Positions 47,200-55,048 of a DNA stretch of 64,000 nucleotides are shown one piece after another. The position numbers and the translations under genes are program-made. How positions within the stretch are numbered: the stretch's first letter is position 1; the number at the start of each line of letters is the position of its first letter. Source of the stretch: Candidatus Kryptobacter tengchongensis. Its GTDB lineage: Bacteria; Bacteroidota; Ignavibacteria; Kryptoniales; Kryptoniaceae. The notes beneath the pieces were generated by a model. The model was not told where the DNA came from and did no database searches. It saw only the letters and a list, made by a program, of their open reading frames with translations. The stretch covers positions 168,276 through 232,275 of the forward strand of contig FAON01000009.1 in the NCBI GenBank assembly GCA_001485605.1. The letters run 5' to 3'.

Positions 47200-48306
47200 T
47201 CAAATATCAGCCACTGCTTTAAGCTTTCGTAGATTCCAGTCTTTTCTCAAATTCATCACTTTTTCCTTCAGTAAAATTCCTGCTTTTATTGGACCTAATG
47301 TGTTAACTGCATTATAAGCATATTCAAAAAGATATTTTAGGATTTCGGTAAAGAACTCATATCTTATTTTTAATTTTTTATCAATATCATGGTTCTCAGC
47401 GATAGAATATAAATCACAATATGGAGCACATAAAATTTCGTAATAATCTGACCCTAAAAGATGCGGATGTAAAATACGTGGAAAATCTTCAAATAATGAT
47501 ATCTTAGAATTGAGCCAGTTTTCATTAATAAATGTGGAGATGTTGTTGATATAATATTGAAAGTTATCTATGATACCATATTCACCTGATATGATCGGCA
47601 ATCTTTTTAGAAAGGCCACAACCTGGTTGAAAAGTTCAAAAAACCATTTGTAAGCATCGTCTGGAACTGATACCTCAATATTAGTTACGGCGACCACTCC
47701 TAATTTTCTTTCCACAGTAAGTTCAAACTTCGCATTCTCGGTTTCAAAGCTAACTTTAAATTTCGCATCTGGTGAAAAAATCCCCCAAAATGTTCCACCA
47801 GATAACCTAAAAATTTTAGCACTCCCCAATAGGGGTGTCATCACATCTTTTTCATAATCTTTCCTACTCATGATGTTTGCGATAACTTGCTCATCTAAAA
47901 AATAAAAATATCTCACTTGAATGGCACTTTTGTCAATTCCACCCAACCACGGATAAGAATAATCTTCTTTGAACGGCTCTAAAATATGCACATATTTATG
48001 CTGAATATATTCAATAATGACTTCCATGTTTTTTTCGTCAAGTTCTATCTTTGAAACAAAGTCTTGCATTGATAGTGTTATGAAAGAATATTTCCAACTG
48101 GGAATATTAAAGATATCCTCGTTTGCAAGCAGTAAAAATGAAGCTCCTGCTTTGTTTACCTCACTCTTTTCAAAAGTTATACATTCGCTTGGCTCAATAA
48201 TGTAATAAGAATACCCGGATTTTAAGCGGATTTGGGGATAAGTATAAAGCGATATCTTGCGATCTGGAACTTTGTTTATTTTCCAGAGAACTACTTTTTT
48301 TAACAT
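47200..48306 (-). CDS. Unrecognised 368-residue protein
   Basis: Not recognised. The N-terminal third (LKKVVLWKINKVPDRKISL onward) looks beta-rich; the middle has strands such as KFKVSFETENAKFELTVERK, and the C-terminal third is helical (KIRYEFFTEILKYLFEYAYNAV). No signal peptide, membrane helix or catalytic motif is seen. It lies upstream of the 281-residue unknown on the same strand and may be its partner. Confidence 0.6.
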   Translation of the reverse strand: MLKKVVLWKINKVPDRKISLYTYPQIRLKSGYSYYIIEPSECITFEKSEVNKAGASFLLLANEDIFNIPSWKYSFITLSMQDFVSKIELDEKNMEVIIEYIQHKYVHILEPFKEDYSYPWLGGIDKSAIQVRYFYFLDEQVIANIMSRKDYEKDVMTPLLGSAKIFRLSGGTFWGIFSPDAKFKVSFETENAKFELTVERKLGVVAVTNIEVSVPDDAYKWFFELFNQVVAFLKRLPIISGEYGIIDNFQYYINNISTFINENWLNSKISLFEDFPRILHPHLLGSDYYEILCAPYCDLYSIAENHDIDKKLKIRYEFFTEILKYLFEYAYNAVNTLGPIKAGILLKEKVMNLRKDWNLRKLKAVADI

Positions 48307-48983
48307 ACTCCAATTATCCCTCTTATTTTTAACCAGTTCTAAATATAGTAAACACTTTTAATTTATCAAAAAACCCAACATGGAAATGAAGTTATTACTT
48401 TTGTTCCCGGCTTATATATCATTTTATTAACATTCATTAGTCAGGGTTTAACAAGGTTTGATGGGATAGATTATTGCTTGCTGTTTCAATCCTCTATGCA
48501 TTATGGGAAAAACATACTAAAAAGTATTAGACAGCAAGGAGAAAGTTAACAATCCCATATCCTACTTTTTGAGCATGTCCTTGTTGGCAAAGCTACTTTT
48601 CAGGGGTTCAAGGAATTGGATGCGTTAGATGTGAGCATGTTTTTTTACAATTTTAAGGTTTGTTTCGCAAATTATGAGGAATCTATTCCCGAAAGGGATC
48701 GCTTAGCCGACTTGTCAAGTGTTAATATATTGGCTGTTTGGTGGATTTTTTCAAGCGAGAGAAAGGAGAAGCAATGAATACATTTTGTTGTGGATGAAAT
48801 TTGAGTTCTTTTGCAAACTTTGCAGATATACATTTTGGGGTTTTTGTTTTCAATCAAATACATCAAAGGGAGATAGTCTAAAAGGGATCACTTTGAGAGT
48901 TTGCTAAAGCTCTCAAGCTTGCCTCAAAAGGGGGTTGCCTAAAGATGATGACAGGAGCGTTTGTCATTGAGAAGGGAAAAGTC
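48307..48983. other. Gene-poor stretch with decayed open frames
   Basis: About 680 bases without a convincing intact gene. A plus-strand frame from 48550 to 48777 stays open without a proper start (see pseudogene entry). A minus-strand 64-codon frame (48672-48866) contains two CxxC pairs (CKVCKRT and CIHC) but overlaps it and has no ribosome binding site. The 20-base motif AAAGGGATCGCTTAGCCGAC at 48692-48711 recurs exactly at 51396-51415. Confidence 0.5.
48550..48777 (+). pseudogene. Possible gene remnant without a start codon
   Basis: After a TAA at 48547 the frame runs 75 codons to a TGA at 48775. The protein-like reading includes HVLVGKATFQGFKELDALDV and CFANYEESIPERDRLADLSS, with charged and hydrophobic residues mixed as in real proteins. 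The first ATG is only at about 48640. No family is recognised. It may be the tail of a decayed gene; chance openness cannot be excluded. Confidence 0.3.
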
Positions 48984-49043
48984 TTGACTCATCCCCTATC
49001 CCTCTCTAAGCTTTTAGAGAAAGGGATAGGGAAATTTTTAACC
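48984..49043. repeat. Single copy of the palindromic intergenic repeat (block B)
   Basis: TTGACTCATCCCC is followed by TATCCCTCTCTAAGCTTTTAGAGAAAGGGATA, the same architecture as the units at 20.4-20.9 kb. On the minus strand it supplies the last residues and stop codon of the small membrane protein gene ending at 49006. Confidence 0.8.
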
Positions 49044-49218
49044 TACCTTTGAGTACTTCTGAGGTTGGTTGGGCTGTCCGTTGGGGAAGCTCCGCAGACT
49101 GTTTAAGAGTTTGTCCTAGTTGTTTAGTTAGTCTTGCATTGATGATGACAGCTACAGCTCCTATTATTAAAATTAGAACTAGAACCAAAATTATAAGTTT
49201 AGAATTTTTATTTTCCAT
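49006..49218 (-). CDS. Small single-pass membrane protein with a repeat-derived tail
   Basis: 70 residues. A charged start (MENKNSK) leads into one strong membrane helix (LIILVLVLILIIGAVAVII) and a short polar region (LGQTLKQSAELPQRTAQPTS). The last 11 residues, LKISLSLSLKA, are translated from the palindromic repeat. No ribosome binding site is clear and a hairpin lies just upstream, so expression is uncertain. Confidence 0.4.
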   Translation of the reverse strand: MENKNSKLIILVLVLILIIGAVAVIINARLTKQLGQTLKQSAELPQRTAQPTSEVLKGRLKISLSLSLKA

Positions 49219-49227
49219 ATTTTTAAG

Positions 49228-49265
49228 GGCTGTAAACTTGAATATTCAAATTTACAGCCTTTTTA
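49228..49265 (+). terminator. Long hairpin with plus-strand T-run
   Basis: GGCTGTAAA (49228-49236) pairs with TTTACAGCC (49251-49259), extended by TTGAA/TTCAA inside, and is followed by TTTTT on the plus strand. It would stop plus-strand transcription coming out of the decayed region; no intact plus-strand gene precedes it. Confidence 0.5.
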
Positions 49266-49365
49266 AAATTATAATATAGATATTTTAATTTTTGCACCTA
49301 TTTGTGGATAAATACTAACAGTTAAGGGCTCAAAGTAATTTCAGTCCCAAATTAAAATTTTGACA

Positions 49366-49396
49366 AAATAAAAAGTGGTGCCGCGCGGCACCACTT
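49366..49396 (-). terminator. Terminator of the T9SS cargo gene
   Basis: The 24-base perfect palindrome at 49373-49396 (arms AAGTGGTGCCGC and GCGGCACCACTT) is followed on the minus strand by TTTTTATTTTG. It lies 25 bases past the stop at 49422, and is very GC-rich for this region. Confidence 0.85.
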
Positions 49397-49421
49397 AAGA
49401 GGTTAACTTAATTATTAAAAG

Positions 49422-50675
49422 TTACTTTATGATGTAAATTTTTTCTATAAATATTTTATCTTTATTTCTACAAACAACAAAATACACACCAGTACTTAAA
49501 TTAGTTAGTATCATTCTACTTCCTTTTTCTTTTTTTACAATCCTTCCCAGGACATCGTATACCACAATCTCATCAACCTCACTATTTATTTCGATAGTAT
49601 TTTTTCCAATTTTCTTAACTTGGATTTCTTTGCTTTTTTTACTTTCTTTATTTTCAACTTTAGATATTGAAATTCTTTTTACCATCACCACTATTCCATC
49701 AGTGTTGGTCTCTTCATTATAATACCCCCCAACCACGATTATTGAATCACCCATCATCACAGCATCTAAAACGGTCCATCTATTTTTATAGTACAATCTA
49801 TCTATAACCTCACCATTCAAATTTACAATTTCCATATAATAATTCCATGATGTACTAGAAGATGCTAAGGCTATTTCGTCTGTTCCCGTAATCATTATCA
49901 TTAGTGGATTTTCGAATGTTTTATAAAAATTCTCATCATCAATATCAAAAATTACCGCCCTTTTTCTAGAGACCATCACGTATTTTTTAATTCCTAAAAC
50001 TGCAATGTTGAGGGCTTGTGGGTCTCTTTTTTCAACTTCTATATTTTCTCCTTTTCTTCTTAATATAACCACTCTTGTTGTTGAGAAATAAGGATAACTA
50101 AATATCATTTCTCCGTGTTTGTTTTCACCCCCAAAAACATAGTTGTAGCCACCGGAGTCAGACGTAATTTCTGTAATTTTATCAATATTTATTTCATTAT
50201 TATTATTAATATGGACTTCGTATCTTAGAAGTTTATCTATTCCTCCGATTATCTCAATAACCTTCTCATCTTTATATTTATAATAGTTATAATAAAATCC
50301 AATATTAGTAGTTGGTAGTTCTATAATTTTATAACCTCCCTCTGTTTCTAAAACAAAAATATCTTTAATAATTCCGCTTCTATCTCTTATAAAAACTCCC
50401 ATAAATGGAGAATCGCTAATAATTCTTCCTCCTATTATCATTGAATCAATTTCACGGTATTTTTTCTTTGTTATTTTTTTTGTGTTTATATTAAAGATTA
50501 CTAAGGAATCTTCCCATTTAAAACAAATAAATTTCTCTCTTTTTGGTGTTCTTATTATTCTTCCATCAAAAAATTCGCCAAGTTTTATTGGATGCTCAAA
50601 AATTACTTCTTGACCAAATACCGAGCAGAATAAACTAATTATCCCTAATATTACTGTTTTTAATATTTTCTTCAT
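49422..50675 (-). CDS. Secreted protein with type IX secretion C-terminal sorting domain
   Basis: About 417 residues from the ATG at 50675, chosen because GGGGGTGA lies just before it; a GTG at 50684 falls in that site. A signal peptide (ILKTVILGIISLFCSVFGQ) leads a beta-rich body of about 310 residues with no recognised domain, perhaps a propeller (repeated strand pairs such as SMIIGGRIISDSPFMGVFI). After a lysine-rich linker the last 70 residues are a T9SS type A sorting domain: VYDVLGRIVKKEKG and LSTGVYFVVCRNKDKIFIEKI. The protein should be exported across the outer membrane. It stands alone with its own promoter and terminator. Confidence 0.8.
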   Translation of the reverse strand: MKKILKTVILGIISLFCSVFGQEVIFEHPIKLGEFFDGRIIRTPKREKFICFKWEDSLVIFNINTKKITKKKYREIDSMIIGGRIISDSPFMGVFIRDRSGIIKDIFVLETEGGYKIIELPTTNIGFYYNYYKYKDEKVIEIIGGIDKLLRYEVHINNNNEINIDKITEITSDSGGYNYVFGGENKHGEMIFSYPYFSTTRVVILRRKGENIEVEKRDPQALNIAVLGIKKYVMVSRKRAVIFDIDDENFYKTFENPLMIMITGTDEIALASSSTSWNYYMEIVNLNGEVIDRLYYKNRWTVLDAVMMGDSIIVVGGYYNEETNTDGIVVMVKRISISKVENKESKKSKEIQVKKIGKNTIEINSEVDEIVVYDVLGRIVKKEKGSRMILTNLSTGVYFVVCRNKDKIFIEKIYIIK

Positions 50676-50720
50676 TTTACTCACCCCCTTTTTATTATTT
50701 AATTTTTATTTTCTAACTCT

Positions 50721-50749
50721 ATTATATTACAAAATTTTTAATTTGTCAA
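50721..50749 (-). promoter_or_regulatory. Consensus sigma70-type promoter inside a 26-bp palindrome
   Basis: On the minus strand TTGACA (50749-50744) and TATAAT (50726-50721) are exactly 17 bases apart. The -35 is one arm of a perfect palindrome at 50742-50767 (TTTGTCAAGAAA, two bases, TTTCTTGACAAA). The other arm offers a TTGACA on the plus strand with TAAAAT 16 bases on, so transcription could be divergent. It lies about 45 bases before the T9SS cargo start. Confidence 0.7.
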
Positions 50750-50825
50750 GAAAAATTTCTTGACAAAAGAATGGGGTAGGTTAAAATTTATATATGGGCA
50801 AATCCCAAAGGTCCTAAGGTCCTAT

Positions 50826-51215
50826 GGACTCCTTTGGAGCTTCGCCGACTCTCTAAATTTTTAGAGAGGGACAGGGGTGAGTCAATTTTTATCTCCCTCT
50901 CTAAGTTTTTAGTGAGGGGGAAAGGTTGAGGAAATTTTTTAACTCACCCCCTTTAACCCCCCTCTCTAAATTCTTAGAGAGGGGGGCAGGGGGGTGAGTC
51001 AATCTTTTCCCTTCTCTAAATTTTTAGAGAGGGGGACAGGGATGAGTCAAAAAATCATCCCTTCCCCCTCTTTATTTATTAGAGAGGGGGGCAGGGGGGT
51101 GAGTCAATTTTTATCCCTCTCTATAAGTTCTTTTAGAGATAAGGATAGGGGGTGAATCAATCTTTATTCCCCTCTCTTCATAGAGAGGGAGCAAGGGATG
51201 GGTCAATCTTTAACT
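50826..51215. repeat. Cluster of about seven palindromic intergenic repeats (block C)
   Basis: The same repeat family as at 20.4 kb, mostly in the opposite orientation (GAGAGGGG...GGGTGAGTCAA). Cores such as CTCTCTAAATTTTTAGAGAG occur near 50849, 50902, 50961, 51012, 51065, 51115 and 51166, with decay increasing to the right. It fills most of the gap between the T9SS cargo gene and the membrane protein gene. Confidence 0.88.
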
Positions 51216-51482
51216 TCTCTAATTCTTTGACTTATCCAATTCCTTATACAAAAAGCCATGAATAACTTTTACTTCTTCTCACAAAGGTCCTAATGCTCCC
51301 TTTAGAAGAATCGTTTTTCGCTGATGAGCAAGAATTTTATTTGGTAGCGGTCGTAAAGATATTTCACCGCTTTAACGATATTCGGGACAAGTCCTAAAGG
51401 GATCGCTTAGCCGACAATTCTCCTTGGATATACTTTGTTCATTTCCAAGTCCCCACTAAATTCTTAAAAAGGGGAATATGAT
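51216..51482. other. Intergenic stretch with short dispersed motif, no gene seen
   Basis: No open frame or known RNA is recognisable. It contains the second exact copy of AAAGGGATCGCTTAGCCGAC (51396-51415) and a small AGCGGT/ACCGCT inverted repeat near 51345-51370. Confidence 0.5.
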
Positions 51483-51998
51483 TTAGCTTTGAAGAATCTC
51501 TAATATATCTCTATAATATCTATTTAGATAGTTTACTAACTCAACAGTTTTTTCACCAGTTGCTGTATCTCCGAGCAAATAATTATTAATAGACAATTTT
51601 TTCCTATAGAATAAAACATTTAACTCTTTTTTTAAGTAAAACCGAAAAACTGTCTTATGCCATTTCACCCGATTCCCCAACAAAAAACCAGGGATATATT
51701 CAATTTTTATTTTTTCAATTTCATCTTTTGAGATAATGCGCTTCCTATTTCGTGGAAATGTGACAATAATTTTATCAGGATATACTTCAAACTTTCGTAT
51801 CCCAAAAAAATTGTAAACTACGATAATTAAAATGACAAAGTAAAAATATAAAATTATAAAAGCGGTTTTATCACTTAAACTCTGCGATGTAAAATAAAAA
51901 ATAGCATAAATTATTGTTATAATTATTAACAAATACTTAACATCTTCCCAAGTTTGTTCATATACTAAGTTATCGGGGATTTTATCTTTTGCATTCAT
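51483..51998 (-). CDS. Two-helix membrane protein with PH-like domain
   Basis: 171 residues. Two membrane helices (about 22-40 and 46-66) precede a beta-rich domain (FEVYPDKIIVTFPRNRKRIISKDEIEKIKIEY) and a C-terminal helix. The layout resembles the protein at 38050-38565, though sequence similarity is low. It starts five bases after the stop of a WG-repeat gene, so the two are cotranscribed; the relation is unknown. Confidence 0.6.
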   Translation of the reverse strand: MNAKDKIPDNLVYEQTWEDVKYLLIIITIIYAIFYFTSQSLSDKTAFIILYFYFVILIIVVYNFFGIRKFEVYPDKIIVTFPRNRKRIISKDEIEKIKIEYIPGFLLGNRVKWHKTVFRFYLKKELNVLFYRKKLSINNYLLGDTATGEKTVELVNYLNRYYRDILEILQS

Positions 51999-52003
51999 AG
52001 TAT

Positions 52004-53140
52004 TTACTCTATGTGTTTCAGATGAATTTTAAAATTTAAAATCATATGGACAATTAAAGGATATTTAGAGTTATTTAAAATAACTAAACGCTCGCCTGTA
52101 GGAGATTCGCATGCGATACAATCCAAAGCGATGATGGTATCTTTATATTTAACATTTACTTTTTTCTGTCCTTTTAAAAACAATTCTACTGGGGTTGACG
52201 CTTTACCAGTATAGGGATAAAATGTAACTTTCTTTCTCTTTTTCAGCTCATTAAACATTTTTTGCGAACAAAAGACGCTTGTACCATCGGTTAAAATTAA
52301 GGGCTCATTTGAACTTTGCGGTCTGTAAATATAATTATACTGGTTAAGTGAATTTTTTAAAGCTTCGTTAGAAATAATAATCTCCCCACCTTTTTTGTCT
52401 CCTTTATACCAAGAATAATGAATTTTATCGGATATCTCCCTTAATTCAAACGACATAGGATCAATATAATCAATCGTATAATTTAATTTTGTACCACTTT
52501 TTAACCAACTACTGTTATCAACTTTTGATGATTTAAAATCTTCCCAGTATTCATTTCCTTTTGCATCAATATACCCTACATAACCATCAATACCTACTAC
52601 AGCCAACCCATCTTCAAACATCCACGCATCATCATATTTTAACTGTATAACTAAATTTCCTTCTATGTCAATATATCCCCAACGATTATTTAGCTTCACA
52701 GCTGCTAAACCATCTGAAAAATCCATTGCGTATTGATATTTGGGTTTAATTACTATATTACCTGCTTTGTCTTTATAACCATATAAACCATTTTCTTCAA
52801 AAGCTTTTAATAAAACCTCTTCTTCAACTTCTTGTTCTATTTTTTCAATAGGTGCTTCAACTTTCTCACCTTTTGTATTGATAAAAAATTTTTCATTGTT
52901 TACTTTTACTTCAGCAACTCCATTACGAAACTTTTCTACCTCATCATACTTACATTCAATCACTATATTTTTATTTCTGTCACAATAACCCCATTTATCG
53001 CCTTTACGATATGGAATAAGCTCTGGTGGCTCTGGAAGTTTTGTTTGGGCAAACAGCAAAGTAACATTTACAATAAAAAGCATTAAAATAACCATTTGGG
53101 ATAAACACGAAAATAACGGAGTTTGTTTTAAGTTTTTCAT
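52004..53140 (-). CDS. Secreted WG-repeat protein with C-terminal extra domain
   Basis: 378 residues. A signal peptide ends near LLFAQ, followed by the PPELIPYRKGDKWGYCDRNK segment shared by all five paralogues. About five WG repeats follow (for instance NRWGYIDIEGNLVIQLKYDDAW), one of them degenerate and glutamate-rich. The repeats end at GNEYWED, where the short paralogues stop, and a further 170 residues continue, beginning WLKSGTKLNYTIDYI. That tail has the feel of a beta-rich domain found on other Bacteroidota secreted proteins. It is the last WG gene of the row and is followed by the membrane protein gene. Confidence 0.85.
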   Translation of the reverse strand: MKNLKQTPLFSCLSQMVILMLFIVNVTLLFAQTKLPEPPELIPYRKGDKWGYCDRNKNIVIECKYDEVEKFRNGVAEVKVNNEKFFINTKGEKVEAPIEKIEQEVEEEVLLKAFEENGLYGYKDKAGNIVIKPKYQYAMDFSDGLAAVKLNNRWGYIDIEGNLVIQLKYDDAWMFEDGLAVVGIDGYVGYIDAKGNEYWEDFKSSKVDNSSWLKSGTKLNYTIDYIDPMSFELREISDKIHYSWYKGDKKGGEIIISNEALKNSLNQYNYIYRPQSSNEPLILTDGTSVFCSQKMFNELKKRKKVTFYPYTGKASTPVELFLKGQKKVNVKYKDTIIALDCIACESPTGERLVILNNSKYPLIVHMILNFKIHLKHIE

Positions 53141-53159
53141 GACAACCTCCTTATTTTTA

Positions 53160-54362
53160 TTAATTTTTATTTTCGTTGCCCGTTTTTATAAGTTCATCTA
53201 TTATTTCAATAACTTTGCTAGTAAACATTCCATTCGTTTTTAAAGTATCTTGTTTACCTTGCTCCCTTAGTTTTTTGTTTAGTTCCCTTTCCAACTCTTT
53301 TACACTTTTTACATTTTCCAAACCTAATTTTTTTATCTTTATCAATATATCTAAGGCTATGTATGTCTCAACACCAAACTTCCCGCTAGTTTCTATAATA
53401 AATCCGAAAACTTTTAATTTTTCATTCAGAAGATTTTGCAAATTTATAACATCTCCTTTTGAATCTATACTGGCTATTCCTATATTGTAAAAAAAATCCT
53501 TATTTGAACTTATGAAATCATTTATTTGCTCATATTTAGCGATATCATAAAACGTTAGGATATTAAATTTCACTCTGAATTCACCCACACATCTTCCATA
53601 GTTAATCACATTAAATATATTACGGTTAGATGAGGACACTTCCCAATTCTCATTACCGTTGGCATCTATGTATCCCCATTTATTATTCAATTCAACAAGC
53701 GCACGTCCATTAGAAAAACGCAAAGCATTATCATATTTTGGTGATATAACTTCTTTTCCTGTTTTATCTATATAGCCGTATTTACCAAGTACGTCGCCAA
53801 CCCGAACCACCGCAAGACCCTCGGAAAAAGAAAAAGCAGCATTATATTTTGTTGGTATCACCTCTTTACCTGCCTTATCTATATAACCAAATTTGGCGTC
53901 CAACTCTCCTAATTCACCATTCAGTTGAACCACAGCAAGACCTTCTGAAAAAAACCATGTTCCATCATATTTAGGTTGAATTACTATTCTTCCTGTCTTG
54001 TCTATGTAACCCCACTTGCCATTTAATTTAACAGCTGCCAGTCCTTCGGAAAATCCCCTTGCACCCTCGTATTTTATTGATATTACCTCTTTGCCTGTCT
54101 TGTCTATATAACCCCATTTGCCATTCAATAGAACAGCAGAGAGACCTTCAGTGAAAGGCAATACAGCATCATATTTACATTCAATTACGACTGTGTTATT
54201 TTTATCGCAAAACCCCCATTTGCCATTCTTATGGTAAGGGATAAGTTCAGGTGGCTGTGAAAGATTCTGAGCAAGTAAAAATCCTGCGTTTGAAAGCAAA
54301 ATTAACAAAAATAACATCTTGGATAAACCCAGGGAAATTGATGGTTGTTTTAAGTTTTTCAT
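53160..54362 (-). CDS. Secreted WG-repeat protein with putative peptidoglycan-binding-like tail
   Basis: 400 residues. Signal peptide to about FLLAQ, then the shared PPELIPYHKNGKWGFCD segment and six WG repeats (for instance GKWGYIDKTGKEVISIKYEG). After GNENWE a unique tail of about 150 residues follows. Two parts of it, VINLQNLLNEKLKVFGF...GKFGVETYIALD and SVKELERELNKKLREQG...NGMFTSKVIEIIDEL, resemble the helical peptidoglycan-binding (PG_binding_1) pattern; this is a tentative reading. If right, the repeats would be held at the cell wall. Confidence 0.82.
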   Translation of the reverse strand: MKNLKQPSISLGLSKMLFLLILLSNAGFLLAQNLSQPPELIPYHKNGKWGFCDKNNTVVIECKYDAVLPFTEGLSAVLLNGKWGYIDKTGKEVISIKYEGARGFSEGLAAVKLNGKWGYIDKTGRIVIQPKYDGTWFFSEGLAVVQLNGELGELDAKFGYIDKAGKEVIPTKYNAAFSFSEGLAVVRVGDVLGKYGYIDKTGKEVISPKYDNALRFSNGRALVELNNKWGYIDANGNENWEVSSSNRNIFNVINYGRCVGEFRVKFNILTFYDIAKYEQINDFISSNKDFFYNIGIASIDSKGDVINLQNLLNEKLKVFGFIIETSGKFGVETYIALDILIKIKKLGLENVKSVKELERELNKKLREQGKQDTLKTNGMFTSKVIEIIDELIKTGNENKN

Positions 54363-54407
54363 AATTATTACCTCCTTTTAAAAACTTTTCTTTTTTTATT
54401 ATTTTGT

Positions 54408-55007
54408 TTAATCCTCCCAGTATTCATTACCATAAGCATCAATATAACCAATCTTGCCATTCAATTTAACAGCAGCAAGCCCTTCAAAAAAATCCCATGC
54501 ATAATCGTATTTTAACGGTATCACCTCCCTACCAGTTTTGTCTATATACCCATATTTAGCATTTAATTTAACCTTTGCCAATCCTCCAAAAAAACTCCAG
54601 GCATCATCATATTTTATTTGCGTTATTTCTTTACCGGTTTTATCTACATAGCCCAACTTGCCATTCAATTTAACAGCAGCAAATCCTTCTCTGAAATTTC
54701 CCGCTAAATCATACTTTAATGGGATAACTTCCTTACCTGTTTTATCTATATAGCCCCATTTTCCATTTAGTTGAACAGCAGCCAAACCTTCATAAAAAGA
54801 ACCAGCAAAATCATACTTGCACTCAATCACTATTTTCTTATTCCTATCACAAAACCCCCATTTATCACCCTTTCTGTATGGTATCAGTTCAGGTGGTTGT
54901 GGAAGATTCTGAGATAATAGCAATGGAGTTAGATTCACAACAAAAAGTGTTAATAAAATTACTCGGAATAAGCTCCAAAAAAGTGATGCTTGTTTTAAGT
55001 TTTTCAT
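54408..55007 (-). CDS. Short secreted WG-repeat protein
   Basis: 199 residues, the shortest of the row. Signal peptide, the shared QNLPQPPELIPYRKGDKWGF segment, then five WG repeats in all, the last ending in GYIDAYGNEYWED at the C-terminus. It has no tail domain, no T9SS sorting domain and no lipobox. It probably folds as a small beta-repeat protein in the periplasm or outside. The N-terminal 60 residues are close to those of its neighbours, indicating tandem duplication. Confidence 0.85.
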   Translation of the reverse strand: MKNLKQASLFWSLFRVILLTLFVVNLTPLLLSQNLPQPPELIPYRKGDKWGFCDRNKKIVIECKYDFAGSFYEGLAAVQLNGKWGYIDKTGKEVIPLKYDLAGNFREGFAAVKLNGKLGYVDKTGKEITQIKYDDAWSFFGGLAKVKLNAKYGYIDKTGREVIPLKYDYAWDFFEGLAAVKLNGKIGYIDAYGNEYWED

Positions 55008-55048
55008 AAAATACCTTGGTTAATTAGTTTAGGTTTTAGCTTTAATTT

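Noticed and set aside
48481..48510. GTTTCAATCC resembling the end of a CRISPR repeat
   Set aside because: Only one occurrence, with no spacing pattern or second copy and no cas genes nearby.
48672..48866. Minus-strand 64-codon frame with CxxC...CxxC, zinc-ribbon-like
   Set aside because: Too short, no ribosome binding site, lies in decayed DNA and overlaps a competing plus-strand frame; four cysteines alone do not support a gene.
52004..53140. WG protein plus adjacent small membrane protein read as a polymorphic toxin with immunity protein
   Set aside because: The C-terminal tail resembles a general secreted beta domain rather than a nuclease or other toxin, and the neighbour has the layout of a PH-like membrane protein also found at 38 kb far from any WG gene.
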